A stretch of DNA of 26,981 nt from a virus: positions 1 through 26,981 of the IMG/VR virus record IMGVR_UViG_3300008266_014512; one strand, written 5' to 3'. Shown piece after piece: positions 1-6,469 of the stretch. Under the pieces are notes generated by a model. That model did not search any database, was not told where the DNA came from, and worked only from the letters and a program-made list of their open reading frames with translations. A program made the position numbers and the translations under genes. How positions within the stretch are numbered: position 1 is the stretch's first letter; each line of letters begins with the position of its first letter.

Positions 1-699
1 CTTGGCTTTGGCTAGGTGAGCTTCGTCAATAACCACACATTTGAACTGATTATACCAGTTTTTCGGCATTTTAAAGATAGATTGCCAAGTACTAATAACT
101 ATGGGTTTATTCGTATCTTTTGATTCTCCAGCAGTAATTTTATGAATATTATCAATGTTATAGCCATAGTCAGAAAAGTCATTTGCCATTTGATGCACGA
201 GAGATATAGTAGGTACTATAATCAGCACTTTTCTTTGTGTTTTATTGAACGAATATAATCTTGATAGTAAGTATATGACGAATGACTTGCCTGACCCGGT
301 AGGTGATAGTATTAGAGCTCTATGATTCTTAACACAATGAGTAAAAGCTTCTAGCTGATAGTCTCTGGGTACACGTGTAGGATTTATTAGTGATATAAAC
401 TTCTCTGCTTCATTAGTAGTAAAGTCGATGGGTGTATTAACTTCTGATACGTACTCTATTTGTATATCACGTTCTTTGCAGAAGAGCTTTAGATGCTCGT
501 GTAATCCAGAGTATATTAGTTTCGTTTTAAGCGAGTAGAGAAAGATAAAACCATTCCACATACGCTTACGAAACTGCGGCATGAACTTTGCTGCAGGTAC
601 ATCGAACTTGAAGAAGTCTGAGAGTTCCTGCTCAATGTGAGGATCTCCAGTTACTCTCATATAGACTTCGTTTATTTTGTGTACCTGAATCTTATCCAT
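1..699 (-). CDS. uvsW: UvsW-like DNA helicase, partial (C-terminus outside window)
   Basis: Superfamily 2 helicase that in T4 drives branch migration and unwinds R-loops in recombination-dependent replication. Only the first 233 codons are present; the frame runs off base 1. The N-terminal ~100 residues match the UvsW DNA-binding domain (pattern 'LSDFFKFD...F.P.FR...WNG'). The helicase domain then shows a Q-motif-like 'RDYQLEA' (residues 112-118), Walker A 'SPTGSGKS' (132-139), motif Ia 'IIVPTISLVHQMANDF', motif Ib 'STWQSI' and motif II DEAH (225-228); as I recall, T4 UvsW has DECH there. The ATG shares one base with the uvsY stop (TAATG), so the two are translationally coupled. Family assignment comes from reading the translation; confidence is high. 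Confidence 0.93.
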   Translation of the reverse strand, partial: MDKIQVHKINEVYMRVTGDPHIEQELSDFFKFDVPAAKFMPQFRKRMWNGFIFLYSLKTKLIYSGLHEHLKLFCKERDIQIEYVSEVNTPIDFTTNEAEKFISLINPTRVPRDYQLEAFTHCVKNHRALILSPTGSGKSFVIYLLSRLYSFNKTQRKVLIIVPTISLVHQMANDFSDYGYNIDNIHKITAGESKDTNKPIVISTWQSIFKMPKNWYNQFKCVVIDEAHLAKAK

Positions 700-1133
700 T
701 ACGCTCCCACTTGAAATCTCTCAAAATCGATATAATTTTTAATAGTATAATTACGCGTAGATATCATCTTAATCATGGATTCAAGAGCAGCTGTCTTTTC
801 CTCTTGAATGGCTATCTTATTATTAATAGCCTGTAAGTCTTTATCACTGCTGATGTATATATCGACGTCTTGCTTGAGGATCTTAAGTGAGATTGGTTCC
901 CATCCTAGCTCTTTCATGGTATCATAGTCCATAATACCAAGATAATATTCCCATTTGAGCTTATACAGAGACTTATATTCTTGCTTAAGCTTTCTAAGCT
1001 GCAGCGACTCTGGAGTATAAATTTTCATATATTTGTGATGAAGCTCAGGTACTTTAATACTTTCCTGGCTTATATCACTTCGATCGATCTTAGAGTCTTT
1101 TTCCCAGTGAGCGAATATCTCTTCGAGAGTCAT
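699..1133 (-). CDS. uvsY: UvsY-like recombination mediator
   Basis: Recombination mediator protein that loads the UvsX recombinase onto gp32-coated single-stranded DNA. At 144 aa it is close to the 137 aa of T4 UvsY. The N-terminus 'LEEIFAHWEKDSKID' follows the T4 pattern 'LEDLQEELKKDVFID', and the middle 'KLKWEYYLGIMDYDTMK' matches the T4 'ALKARLDYYSGRGDGDEF' region. The C-terminal half ('I.ST..YTIKNYIDFERFQVGA') matches the T4 'IKSRGFAIKHIQDMRAFEAGK' end. An AGGAAGG ribosome-binding site precedes the ATG. The gene directly precedes uvsW and overlaps its start by one base. A sigma-70-like promoter lies upstream, unlike the late boxes of the capsid and tail genes. Confidence 0.9.
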   Translation of the reverse strand: MTLEEIFAHWEKDSKIDRSDISQESIKVPELHHKYMKIYTPESLQLRKLKQEYKSLYKLKWEYYLGIMDYDTMKELGWEPISLKILKQDVDIYISSDKDLQAINNKIAIQEEKTAALESMIKMISTRNYTIKNYIDFERFQVGA

Positions 1134-1164
1134 AACAAAACCTTCCTATAGTATATCAAGGGCA

Positions 1165-1199
1165 CAACCCTATTATATACCATCTCGCGGAAATTACAA
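1165..1199 (-). promoter_or_regulatory. Sigma-70-like promoter for uvsY-uvsW
   Basis: A -35-like TTGTAA (1194-1199) and a perfect -10 TATAAT (1172-1177) are separated by 16 bases on the minus strand. The -35 overlaps the stop codon of the preceding tail gene. No TATAAATA late box is present here. A short inverted repeat, AGGG-TTGTG-CCCT (1159-1171), sits just downstream around the expected start. This fits separate early or middle expression of the recombination genes. The boxes are seen; function is inferred. Confidence 0.55.
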
Positions 1200-1709
1200 G
1201 TACTTTATTTGTACCTTCCTTAATTTAAATACCGCAGTTGCTTCCGCGTAGCTGTTCTGCGTATCGCGAGTATCAAACACAATATCAGAAAGGGAGCGTG
1301 GAAACATATCAACAATAGTAACTAGGATCTTGGGAGTCTTGGCACTATTGAGTACTTCGAGCGTGCCATCCGATACTTTTCCCTCACCAGTAGTTGCACT
1401 TTTACCATCAATGAGCTTATACTGATCAAAGTTATCTGGAAAGCCTAGCTGTACTATCCAGTTATAAATTTCCAGATAGTTCTTCATATCTTCATCAACT
1501 CTGAATGTCATAGTAAAGTCACTAAATTGTACGTGATCGCCTGGAATTGGATATTTAATAAAAGGAGTAGGTATTTCTGCAAACCCCAGCTTGATACCTG
1601 GAATGTTTACAGACTGAATAAAGAAAGAAGTAGTAGGTAGCTTTTTAATACCAAACTTAAAATTGATTAAAGGAAGAAAGTTAGTATTAGTAATAAAGGA
1701 ATCGCTCAT
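1194..1709 (-). CDS. gp19-family tail-tube-fold protein (candidate gp3 tail completion protein)
   Basis: A 171-aa protein of the T4 gp19 tail-tube superfamily: 'F.FGIKKLP...FFIQSVNIPGIKLG..EIPTPFIKYPIPGDHVQFSDFTMTFRVDEDM.NYLEIYNWI.QLGFP'. The motif 'QSVNIPG' followed by 'GD...F.....FRVDEDM.NY' is typical of tube, tube-initiator and terminator proteins in contractile tails. The main tube gene is the separate gp19 at 8154-8705, so this is a paralogue with another role. Marine T4-like phages, as I recall, carry gene 3 (tail completion/sheath stabiliser) between gp23 and uvsY, which makes gp3 the leading candidate by position. A late box (GATAAATA, 1734-1741) lies 24 bases upstream of the ATG, after the gp23 terminator, so it has its own late transcript. 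The exact role is uncertain. Confidence 0.7.
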   Translation of the reverse strand: MSDSFITNTNFLPLINFKFGIKKLPTTSFFIQSVNIPGIKLGFAEIPTPFIKYPIPGDHVQFSDFTMTFRVDEDMKNYLEIYNWIVQLGFPDNFDQYKLIDGKSATTGEGKVSDGTLEVLNSAKTPKILVTIVDMFPRSLSDIVFDTRDTQNSYAEATAVFKLRKVQIKYL

Positions 1710-1733
1710 GATATTCTTTCTCTAGTTATACTA

Positions 1734-1741
1734 TATTTATC
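1734..1741 (-). promoter_or_regulatory. T4-type late promoter box for the gp19-fold gene
   Basis: The minus strand reads GATAAATA, one base from the T4 late consensus TATAAATA, which the phage late sigma factor (gp55 type) recognises without a -35. It lies 24 bases before the ATG at 1709 and directly after the gp23 terminator. Confidence 0.6.
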
Positions 1742-1746
1742 CGAAC

Positions 1747-1773
1747 AAAAAAAGAGGGCCCGAAGGCCCTCTC
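1747..1773 (-). terminator. Rho-independent terminator after gp23
   Basis: On the minus strand an 8-bp GC-rich stem, AGAGGGCC/GGCCCTCT (1753-1760 with 1765-1772), closes on a TTCG tetraloop (1761-1764) and is followed by a run of seven T (1747-1753). It begins about 30 bases after the gp23 stop and is the strongest terminator visible in the window. It separates the abundant capsid transcript from the next gene. Confidence 0.93.
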
Positions 1774-1802
1774 TCGAGTAAGTCCCGTTAACCGGGATCT
1801 TA

Positions 1803-3140
1803 TTACATTAGGTTCGATACTAGAACGCGACGATAGAAGACGTTTACGTTCTGCTCGAGAGCTGCATTGGCATCAGCTTCTGTCGCACCCTTGGCGAATG
1901 GATTTGGTGCCATGCCATAACGAGTCTTGAAGCCAATACGAGGCTGGAAGTTATCTTCACCAACCGCACGTACCATCTGTAGAGGTACATATGGGCAGTA
2001 GAAGAGACCGGCATCGAATGCAGATGAACCCTTATAACCAACTGTCATGTAGTTGCCAGATGTGGCATATGGGTCAACATAGACGCGAACGCGGCCATTT
2101 AGTACACCGGCGAAAGTATTACCTGTGTCATCAACCTGTAGGTTGTTGGAGTTTAGAGCAGGGGCATAGTCTAGTACACCGGCCATCTGAAGAGCAGAAG
2201 CTACGTCAGAAGAGCAGATCAATAGGTTACCCTTACCGCGACGGGTGTCACGAGCAATCTGGTTAGATTCACGCTCGATCTGGAACATTAGACCCTTGAA
2301 CTTTTCTACCATCCAACGACCGTTTGAATCGGTGTCGAGGTCGAAAGTACCAGCAGTTGTAACGCCAGAGTTGGCACCACGAACGGCTGTTAGGTTTACT
2401 GTACGAACAACTTCACGGTTGATTTCGGCCATAATTTCTGTAGAAAGAATATTGGCTAGTTCTGTCTCAGCGTCTAGGCCATGAATTGCCTTTAGGTCCT
2501 GAGCAAGTTCTAGTGTATATTCAGCCTTTAGCGCACGTGCCTTAGCTGTTACAGTGACCTTCTCGATTGAGAATGCCATTTCGTTGAACGCTGTGTTGCC
2601 AGAAGCGCCGAGCTGTTCTGACTTAGCAGTAGTAGCACCACCACCGAAGTTGAATGTTTCAGAGTTACCTGTTGGGGCACCAGCATTACCAACGTTACCG
2701 TTAGCAAGACCGAGGTTTGTGTTGGCTACGCCCATATAGGCCTGACCAGAGAAACCAGTGTTAGCTTCATTATAGAAAGCTTCTGTACCGGCTTGGTTGG
2801 CATAACGTGAACGCATCGCGAAGATCAAGCCTGTTGGACCTGTCATTGGCTGAACGCCGCAGATGTCATACGCGATAAGATTTGGCATTGTACGACGAAC
2901 TAGTGAAATCAATACTGGATCGTAGTTGTCGATAGATGAGCCTGTCTGGTTGCCAGGTACGCCGGCTTCTAGAAGTGACTGAGGGGCATAACCGCGTGTT
3001 TCAGCGAGTGCCTTTTCGGTGTTTTCTAGTAGAACAGCTGTAACTGCGCGACGATGGGAATCACCAATCTTGGGTAGAGCTTCATGCTCTAGAATTGGCT
3101 TCCACTTGCTTAGTACTTCTTCATTAAGATATGAAGTCAT
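1803..3140 (-). CDS. gp23: gp23 major capsid protein
   Basis: Major capsid protein (HK97 fold) that forms the prohead shell hexamers. At 445 aa it is shorter than T4 gp23 (521 aa) but typical of marine relatives. Diagnostic stretches are 'LISLVRRTMPNLIAYDICGVQPMTGPTG', 'YTLELAQDLKAIHGLDAETELANILSTEI..EINREV' and 'VDPYA..NY..VGYKG.S.FDAGLFYCPYVPLQM.RAV.....QPRIGFKTRYG'. A gp21 cleavage site fits 'SLLE|AGVPG' after residue 58, which would remove the N-terminal delta domain on maturation. An AGGAG ribosome-binding site and an exact TATAAATA late box lie upstream, and a strong terminator follows. The protein is unmistakable. Confidence 0.98.
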   Translation of the reverse strand: MTSYLNEEVLSKWKPILEHEALPKIGDSHRRAVTAVLLENTEKALAETRGYAPQSLLEAGVPGNQTGSSIDNYDPVLISLVRRTMPNLIAYDICGVQPMTGPTGLIFAMRSRYANQAGTEAFYNEANTGFSGQAYMGVANTNLGLANGNVGNAGAPTGNSETFNFGGGATTAKSEQLGASGNTAFNEMAFSIEKVTVTAKARALKAEYTLELAQDLKAIHGLDAETELANILSTEIMAEINREVVRTVNLTAVRGANSGVTTAGTFDLDTDSNGRWMVEKFKGLMFQIERESNQIARDTRRGKGNLLICSSDVASALQMAGVLDYAPALNSNNLQVDDTGNTFAGVLNGRVRVYVDPYATSGNYMTVGYKGSSAFDAGLFYCPYVPLQMVRAVGEDNFQPRIGFKTRYGMAPNPFAKGATEADANAALEQNVNVFYRRVLVSNLM

Positions 3141-3167
3141 TTAACGTGTCTCCTTTAGCTTTAACTT

Positions 3168-3175
3168 TATTTATA
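3168..3175 (-). promoter_or_regulatory. Late promoter of gp23
   Basis: Exact T4 late consensus TATAAATA on the minus strand, 27 bases upstream of the gp23 ATG, with an AGGAG ribosome-binding site (about 3149-3153) between them. It overlaps the last codons and stop region of gp22. Strong dedicated expression of the most abundant virion protein is expected. Confidence 0.85.
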
Positions 3176-3177
3176 AG

Positions 3178-4185
3178 TTATACGTTTTTGATTGATCTGG
3201 AAATAGCTTGTGCATATACAGCCATTTGCCCGGTTACAGGTGCATTATTTTTGTCTTCACTCAATTCATCAACACCAACTACTTCCTCAGAAACTACGCG
3301 AGATGGCTTCTTGGAGAAGTAAGTTTCCTTAATAATAGCAAGCTTGGAAGCGTACTCTTCTGTACTACCATAGGTAATATTCTCAGCTAGAGTTTGTAAC
3401 TTTTCTACTTGACTAACAGCGAGACCTTCAGAAACTTCTCTGAAAGTACGCTCTCTTTCGAGATCTTCATTAACCTTTACAAGGCTAATATTCTTTTCAA
3501 TTTCTTCGTTTACGCGAGCTTCGAGAGCTTCAACCTTAGCTTCTAGTTCACCAACGAGAGAAACTTCCTCATCAGGAATTGATACATTATTTTCTTGGAA
3601 AAGATTCTTTAGACCTGTCATAAAGTTCTCGAAGATTTCGAGCTTTAGACCATTTTCTAGAGCAATCTTGTTTTCCTGCACCCACTGATCAACAGCGTAT
3701 GAAAGATATTCGTCTACCTTTTCAGATAGTTCAACCTTATGAGCTTCGACTAGCTCATTAAACTTTACTTCCTGCTCTTCTTCGAGACGAGCAGTTTCTA
3801 CTTCTAGACGTGCATTAACAGCAGCTTCGAATACTGTCTCAACCTTTGTCTTGAACTCTTCTGTTAGCTCTTCACCATCGAACATATCTTCGACGTCTTC
3901 CTTTACAGAAGCTTTCGCCTTAATAGAAGCCTGATTCTGAGCTGTCTTACCAGCAGCGTCAGCTCCAGGGAACTTATTGGGGCCGAACTGAGCCATGGCT
4001 TGATTGAAAAAGTCGACTAGATCAGACTTCTTCATGCCGTTCATGGCACCCATAACGTCAGCCATCATACCGGCCTTGGACTTACCATCGGCTGGATTTG
4101 AATCAGGCGCTAGAGTGGCCGCAGCAGCTGTTGCTTCGTCGAGCTCTGTAACCTGCTCTTCTACTTTCTTTTGTGACTTAGGCAT
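3178..4185 (-). CDS. gp22: gp22 prohead core scaffolding protein
   Basis: Main internal scaffold of the prohead, degraded by gp21 during maturation. It has 335 aa against 269 in T4. The central region is a long charged helix/coiled coil. The signature 'VDQWVQENKIALENGLKLEIFENFMTGLKNLFQENNVSIPDEEV' matches T4 'AKEWLAENKLAVDKGIKAELFESMLGGLKELFVEHNVVVPEESV', and 'ENITYGSTEEYASKLAIIKE' matches the T4 'GIDYSDAFSSKLSAIVE' segment. The N-terminal ~95 residues, rich in Ala, Gly and Met, have no T4 counterpart. Likely protease sites are 'ELDE|AT' (residues 14-19) and 'EVSE|GL'. It lies between gp21 and gp23 as in T4, with a late-type box upstream. Confidence 0.93.
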   Translation of the reverse strand: MPKSQKKVEEQVTELDEATAAAATLAPDSNPADGKSKAGMMADVMGAMNGMKKSDLVDFFNQAMAQFGPNKFPGADAAGKTAQNQASIKAKASVKEDVEDMFDGEELTEEFKTKVETVFEAAVNARLEVETARLEEEQEVKFNELVEAHKVELSEKVDEYLSYAVDQWVQENKIALENGLKLEIFENFMTGLKNLFQENNVSIPDEEVSLVGELEAKVEALEARVNEEIEKNISLVKVNEDLERERTFREVSEGLAVSQVEKLQTLAENITYGSTEEYASKLAIIKETYFSKKPSRVVSEEVVGVDELSEDKNNAPVTGQMAVYAQAISRSIKNV

Positions 4186-4210
4186 TAATTTTCCTCCGAA
4201 ATCTTATGTT

Positions 4211-4218
4211 TATTTATT
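4211..4218 (-). promoter_or_regulatory. Possible late promoter of gp22
   Basis: The minus strand reads AATAAATA, one mismatch to TATAAATA, 25 bases upstream of the gp22 ATG and overlapping the end of gp21. Spacing agrees with the gp23 and gp18 promoters; the local A/T richness lowers certainty. Confidence 0.5.
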
Positions 4219-4870
4219 TGTTTATTAAATTGGAAAGTACTTTATTGAAAAGCTTTAGCTTCTGTTCTTCAGACAAAATCTTACCTGCTTTTCTAGCTTC
4301 ATGTACTAGTTCTTGTGCTCTCCAACTACCTGATACTGAGTCAAGAACCCACTCAGCACCTTCCATAATGCCGCGAACATAAGCATTTGGAGCGGACGGA
4401 TCTGCTACAATATCTGCTGCAGTAGCAAGATGAAAATCATCTTGTACTTCCATAATACCTTCTCTATTTTCCCTAAGCGAACCCATACCGCGAGAAGACA
4501 CACCAATACCAGCGCCTTCAGCGAGTAGATTACGTACAATCATACCATAAGGAGTTTCTAGGATCTTTGCCTTACCAATAAAATTATTACCTTCTTTACA
4601 AAGACTCTTAATCATATGTGATACGCGCTCAAGGTTAATATTTGGACCATCTGGATGGCCAAGCTCACCATAAGCGCGACTAGTTTTTACATTATTATCG
4701 ATATAACGATAAACTTCTTTCTCAAGAACAGGTACAGGGTAAATACGCCCGTTACGGTTCTTAATATTACCTTGCAAGAAAATACCTTCAATATAGAAAG
4801 CCTTCTTTCCTGACTCTTCCATTTCAGTAATGAAAGAAACTTCTTCGTTTAATTCGGTAAATAGTTTCAT
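4214..4870 (-). CDS. gp21: gp21 prohead maturation protease
   Basis: Serine protease of the herpesvirus-assemblin-like fold that cleaves scaffold, core and capsid proteins inside the prohead. The family motifs are clear: 'AFYIEGIFLQGNIKNRNGRIYP' near the N-terminus, catalytic His72 in 'GELGHP' (T4 'GELNHP'), the catalytic Ser of 'GVSSRGMGS' (residues 123-131; T4 'GVSSRGLGSL') and 'DIVADPSAPNAYV'. Length from the chosen start is 218 aa, like T4 (212). I chose the ATG at 4870, not the in-frame ATG at 4900: AGAGG lies five bases before it, it follows the stop of the preceding gene directly (TAAAATG), and homology starts only afterwards. Confidence 0.94.
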   Translation of the reverse strand: MKLFTELNEEVSFITEMEESGKKAFYIEGIFLQGNIKNRNGRIYPVPVLEKEVYRYIDNNVKTSRAYGELGHPDGPNINLERVSHMIKSLCKEGNNFIGKAKILETPYGMIVRNLLAEGAGIGVSSRGMGSLRENREGIMEVQDDFHLATAADIVADPSAPNAYVRGIMEGAEWVLDSVSGSWRAQELVHEARKAGKILSEEQKLKLFNKVLSNLINK

Positions 4871-4871
4871 T

Positions 4872-5114
4872 TTAGCCTCTGAAAGCCGCTTTAGTAGCAT
4901 ATACAGCTACGTTAGCAGCAAGTGTATCTGTTGAATTCTTTTGTACGAATATGTATTGGTTAGCAGGAATAGTAAACGTACAAATAGTAGCAGACGAGTT
5001 AGCTACTGTTAATACCGCTGCATTAATAGCAGATACAAATACACAAGATGCATCGTAAACTGTATTAGCAGTTGTTAGTGTAATCTGATTTGCTAAGCCC
5101 TTAATTATGTTCAT
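4872..5114 (-). CDS. Small beta-rich protein of unknown function in the prohead gene cluster
   Basis: An 80-aa protein that I do not recognise by name. Sequence texture ('ITLTTANTVYDASCVFVSAINAAVLTVA', 'CTFTIPANQYIFVQK', 'TLAANVAVYATKAAF') alternates hydrophobic and small polar residues, as expected for a small beta sandwich. There is no signal peptide or clear membrane segment. It overlaps the end of the core protein gene by 14 bases and ends two bases before the gp21 start, so it is co-translated with prohead genes. T4 has no gene at this place. A decoration, vertex or other head component is a guess from position only. Confidence 0.75.
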   Translation of the reverse strand: MNIIKGLANQITLTTANTVYDASCVFVSAINAAVLTVANSSATICTFTIPANQYIFVQKNSTDTLAANVAVYATKAAFRG

Positions 5115-6273
5115 TTTCGTCTTCTTCTTTTAGAACTTCTGAACAAAAATCAACGCAATAATCAAAGCTTTCGTTTGATAGTGTTAGAGCTGCTTCAAAC
5201 TTTTCTTGACTTTCTTCATCTAAATTTTCATATACATTAAGTAGAATATCAGCAATTTCTTTATCAATTACCAAACCTTCTTCACTCTCTTCGAAGAAAA
5301 TTTCCATTTCCTTATTTGTGTCAGATACTAGAGCTAGAATCGAAAGCATGTCATCATACTCAAATGTTTCGTTGATAGACTGTACATTTGGATCAACACC
5401 TAGTAATGATCTTAGTTCGGATAGTTCAGCTATAATATTTACTTCTTCTTCCATTTCTGATTCATGGGCAATTGTATGTCCACTATCCTGTAGCTTCTTA
5501 ACATCACCATCAGAAATAATATGGCCAGGCTCTAGTGGTATACCTGGTTTGGATGGATGGTCTGCGTCTACATCATGACTCATATTGAATACTTCATGTT
5601 TACCACCACCAATTGGATTAACGTAAATATGCATTGAAGGTAGTTTTTTTTCCTTAAGATCTACCTCTTCTTTATATGCCATTTTAGCAGCTGGTGAGCT
5701 ACCCTTATGTCTTGACATATTCTTCATATAAGAAATACCTTTAGCAGATCTTGGTTTACCAACCGTAACCTTACCGCCCTTTTCAATATATTCTTTTACT
5801 TTATCATCGTCTTCTTTTGAAGCTTCATCAACTTGCTCAACTTCTTCGTTCATACCCTTCTTACGCTTGTTGACATAGTAGTCATGACCAGATGTTCCTG
5901 GTCCGCCGTAGCCGTGTCTCCAAGCCATAGACTGTAGCTCTTTATCAGACATTTTATTATAATGAGGATGGTTAGCAAACTCCTCAGGACTCATCTTTGA
6001 AATATTGGTTTTATGCTTGATCGTAGAAGCAGACATACCAGCTTCATCAACCTGCTCAACAGTAGTAGGCTCTTTAGGAGGCTCGTATGTGGCTAGCTTC
6101 TTGTGCTGAGGCCCAGGTGCCTTGATACGGTCATCACGGAATGGCAAACCATGATCGTTCTTAACTGGATAGTCAAACGTCTTGACGGTATGCATGTTAA
6201 TGAACTCTTTTTCATCCTTCGTAGTAGGAGGATAATCGTAGATTTCAGCTACTAGTTCCTTAAACTTCTTCAT
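5101..6273 (-). CDS. Modular prohead core/inner-head protein (gp68 position)
   Basis: A 390-aa protein occupying the place of T4 gp68 between gp67 and gp21. It is built of short charged modules joined by linkers: an N-terminal segment 'FKELVAEIYDYPPTTKDEKEF', a linker 'VEQVDEAGM' (72-80), a module 'MSDKELQSMAWRHGYGGPGTSGHDYY' (108-133), a second linker 'EEVEQVDEAS' (143-152), a Lys/Gly-rich module 'DDDKVKEYIEKGGKVTV...GISY' and an acidic helical C-terminal third (~275-390). The linkers carry V-D-E|A, matching the gp21 rule hydrophobic-x-E|A. This suggests it is cut into fragments inside the head, like the T4 core and internal proteins. No similarity to the T4 gp68 sequence is obvious, so no symbol is given. 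Confidence 0.7.
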   Translation of the reverse strand: MKKFKELVAEIYDYPPTTKDEKEFINMHTVKTFDYPVKNDHGLPFRDDRIKAPGPQHKKLATYEPPKEPTTVEQVDEAGMSASTIKHKTNISKMSPEEFANHPHYNKMSDKELQSMAWRHGYGGPGTSGHDYYVNKRKKGMNEEVEQVDEASKEDDDKVKEYIEKGGKVTVGKPRSAKGISYMKNMSRHKGSSPAAKMAYKEEVDLKEKKLPSMHIYVNPIGGGKHEVFNMSHDVDADHPSKPGIPLEPGHIISDGDVKKLQDSGHTIAHESEMEEEVNIIAELSELRSLLGVDPNVQSINETFEYDDMLSILALVSDTNKEMEIFFEESEEGLVIDKEIADILLNVYENLDEESQEKFEAALTLSNESFDYCVDFCSEVLKEEDENEHN

Positions 6274-6439
6274 CGGTATCTTCTTCCTTGGGTGTAATGA
6301 TATTCTGAGCTACTTCATTACGAAGGGTACCGATAGCTTCTGCAGCCTTACGGTTTAAAATATTGTTAACTGCATCTACTAACTTAGATGCATCCTGTGT
6401 TGTAGCAAATGTTACTACATCAGCTGGTGTACTTTCCAT
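6260..6439 (-). CDS. gp67-like small prohead core protein
   Basis: A 59-aa gene directly after the portal, in the position of T4 gp67 (pip). The product begins MESTPADVVTFATTQD, continues with an amphipathic helix 'ASKLVDAVNNILNRKAAEAI' and 'LRNEVAQNII', and ends in an acidic tail 'PKEEDTDEEV'. T4 gp67 has the same plan: a short helical segment with '.A...F.E.MA.R...' followed by a long acidic tail. An AAGGAG ribosome-binding site lies seven bases before the ATG. It overlaps the next core gene by 14 bases. The coding status is well supported; the gp67 assignment rests on position, size and layout. Confidence 0.72.
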   Translation of the reverse strand: MESTPADVVTFATTQDASKLVDAVNNILNRKAAEAIGTLRNEVAQNIITPKEEDTDEEV

Positions 6440-6461
6440 AATAATTACTCCTTATTTACCA

Positions 6462-6469
6462 TATTTAGC
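6462..6469 (-). promoter_or_regulatory. Possible late promoter for the prohead core genes
   Basis: The minus strand reads GCTAAATA, a variant late box that also contains the stop codon region of the portal gene. It lies 23 bases before the ATG of the gp67-like gene, with a second weaker copy, GGTAAATA, at 6453-6460. Confidence 0.4.

Noticed and set aside
3131-3390. Plus-strand frames over the gp22-gp23 junction (3131-3322 and 3208-3390)
   Set aside because: They are antisense to gp22 and its promoter region, with no plausible product or start signals.
4871-4900. Upstream ATG for gp21 at 4900
   Set aside because: It lies inside the preceding gene without a clear ribosome-binding site, whereas the ATG at 4870 follows AGAGG and a stop codon.
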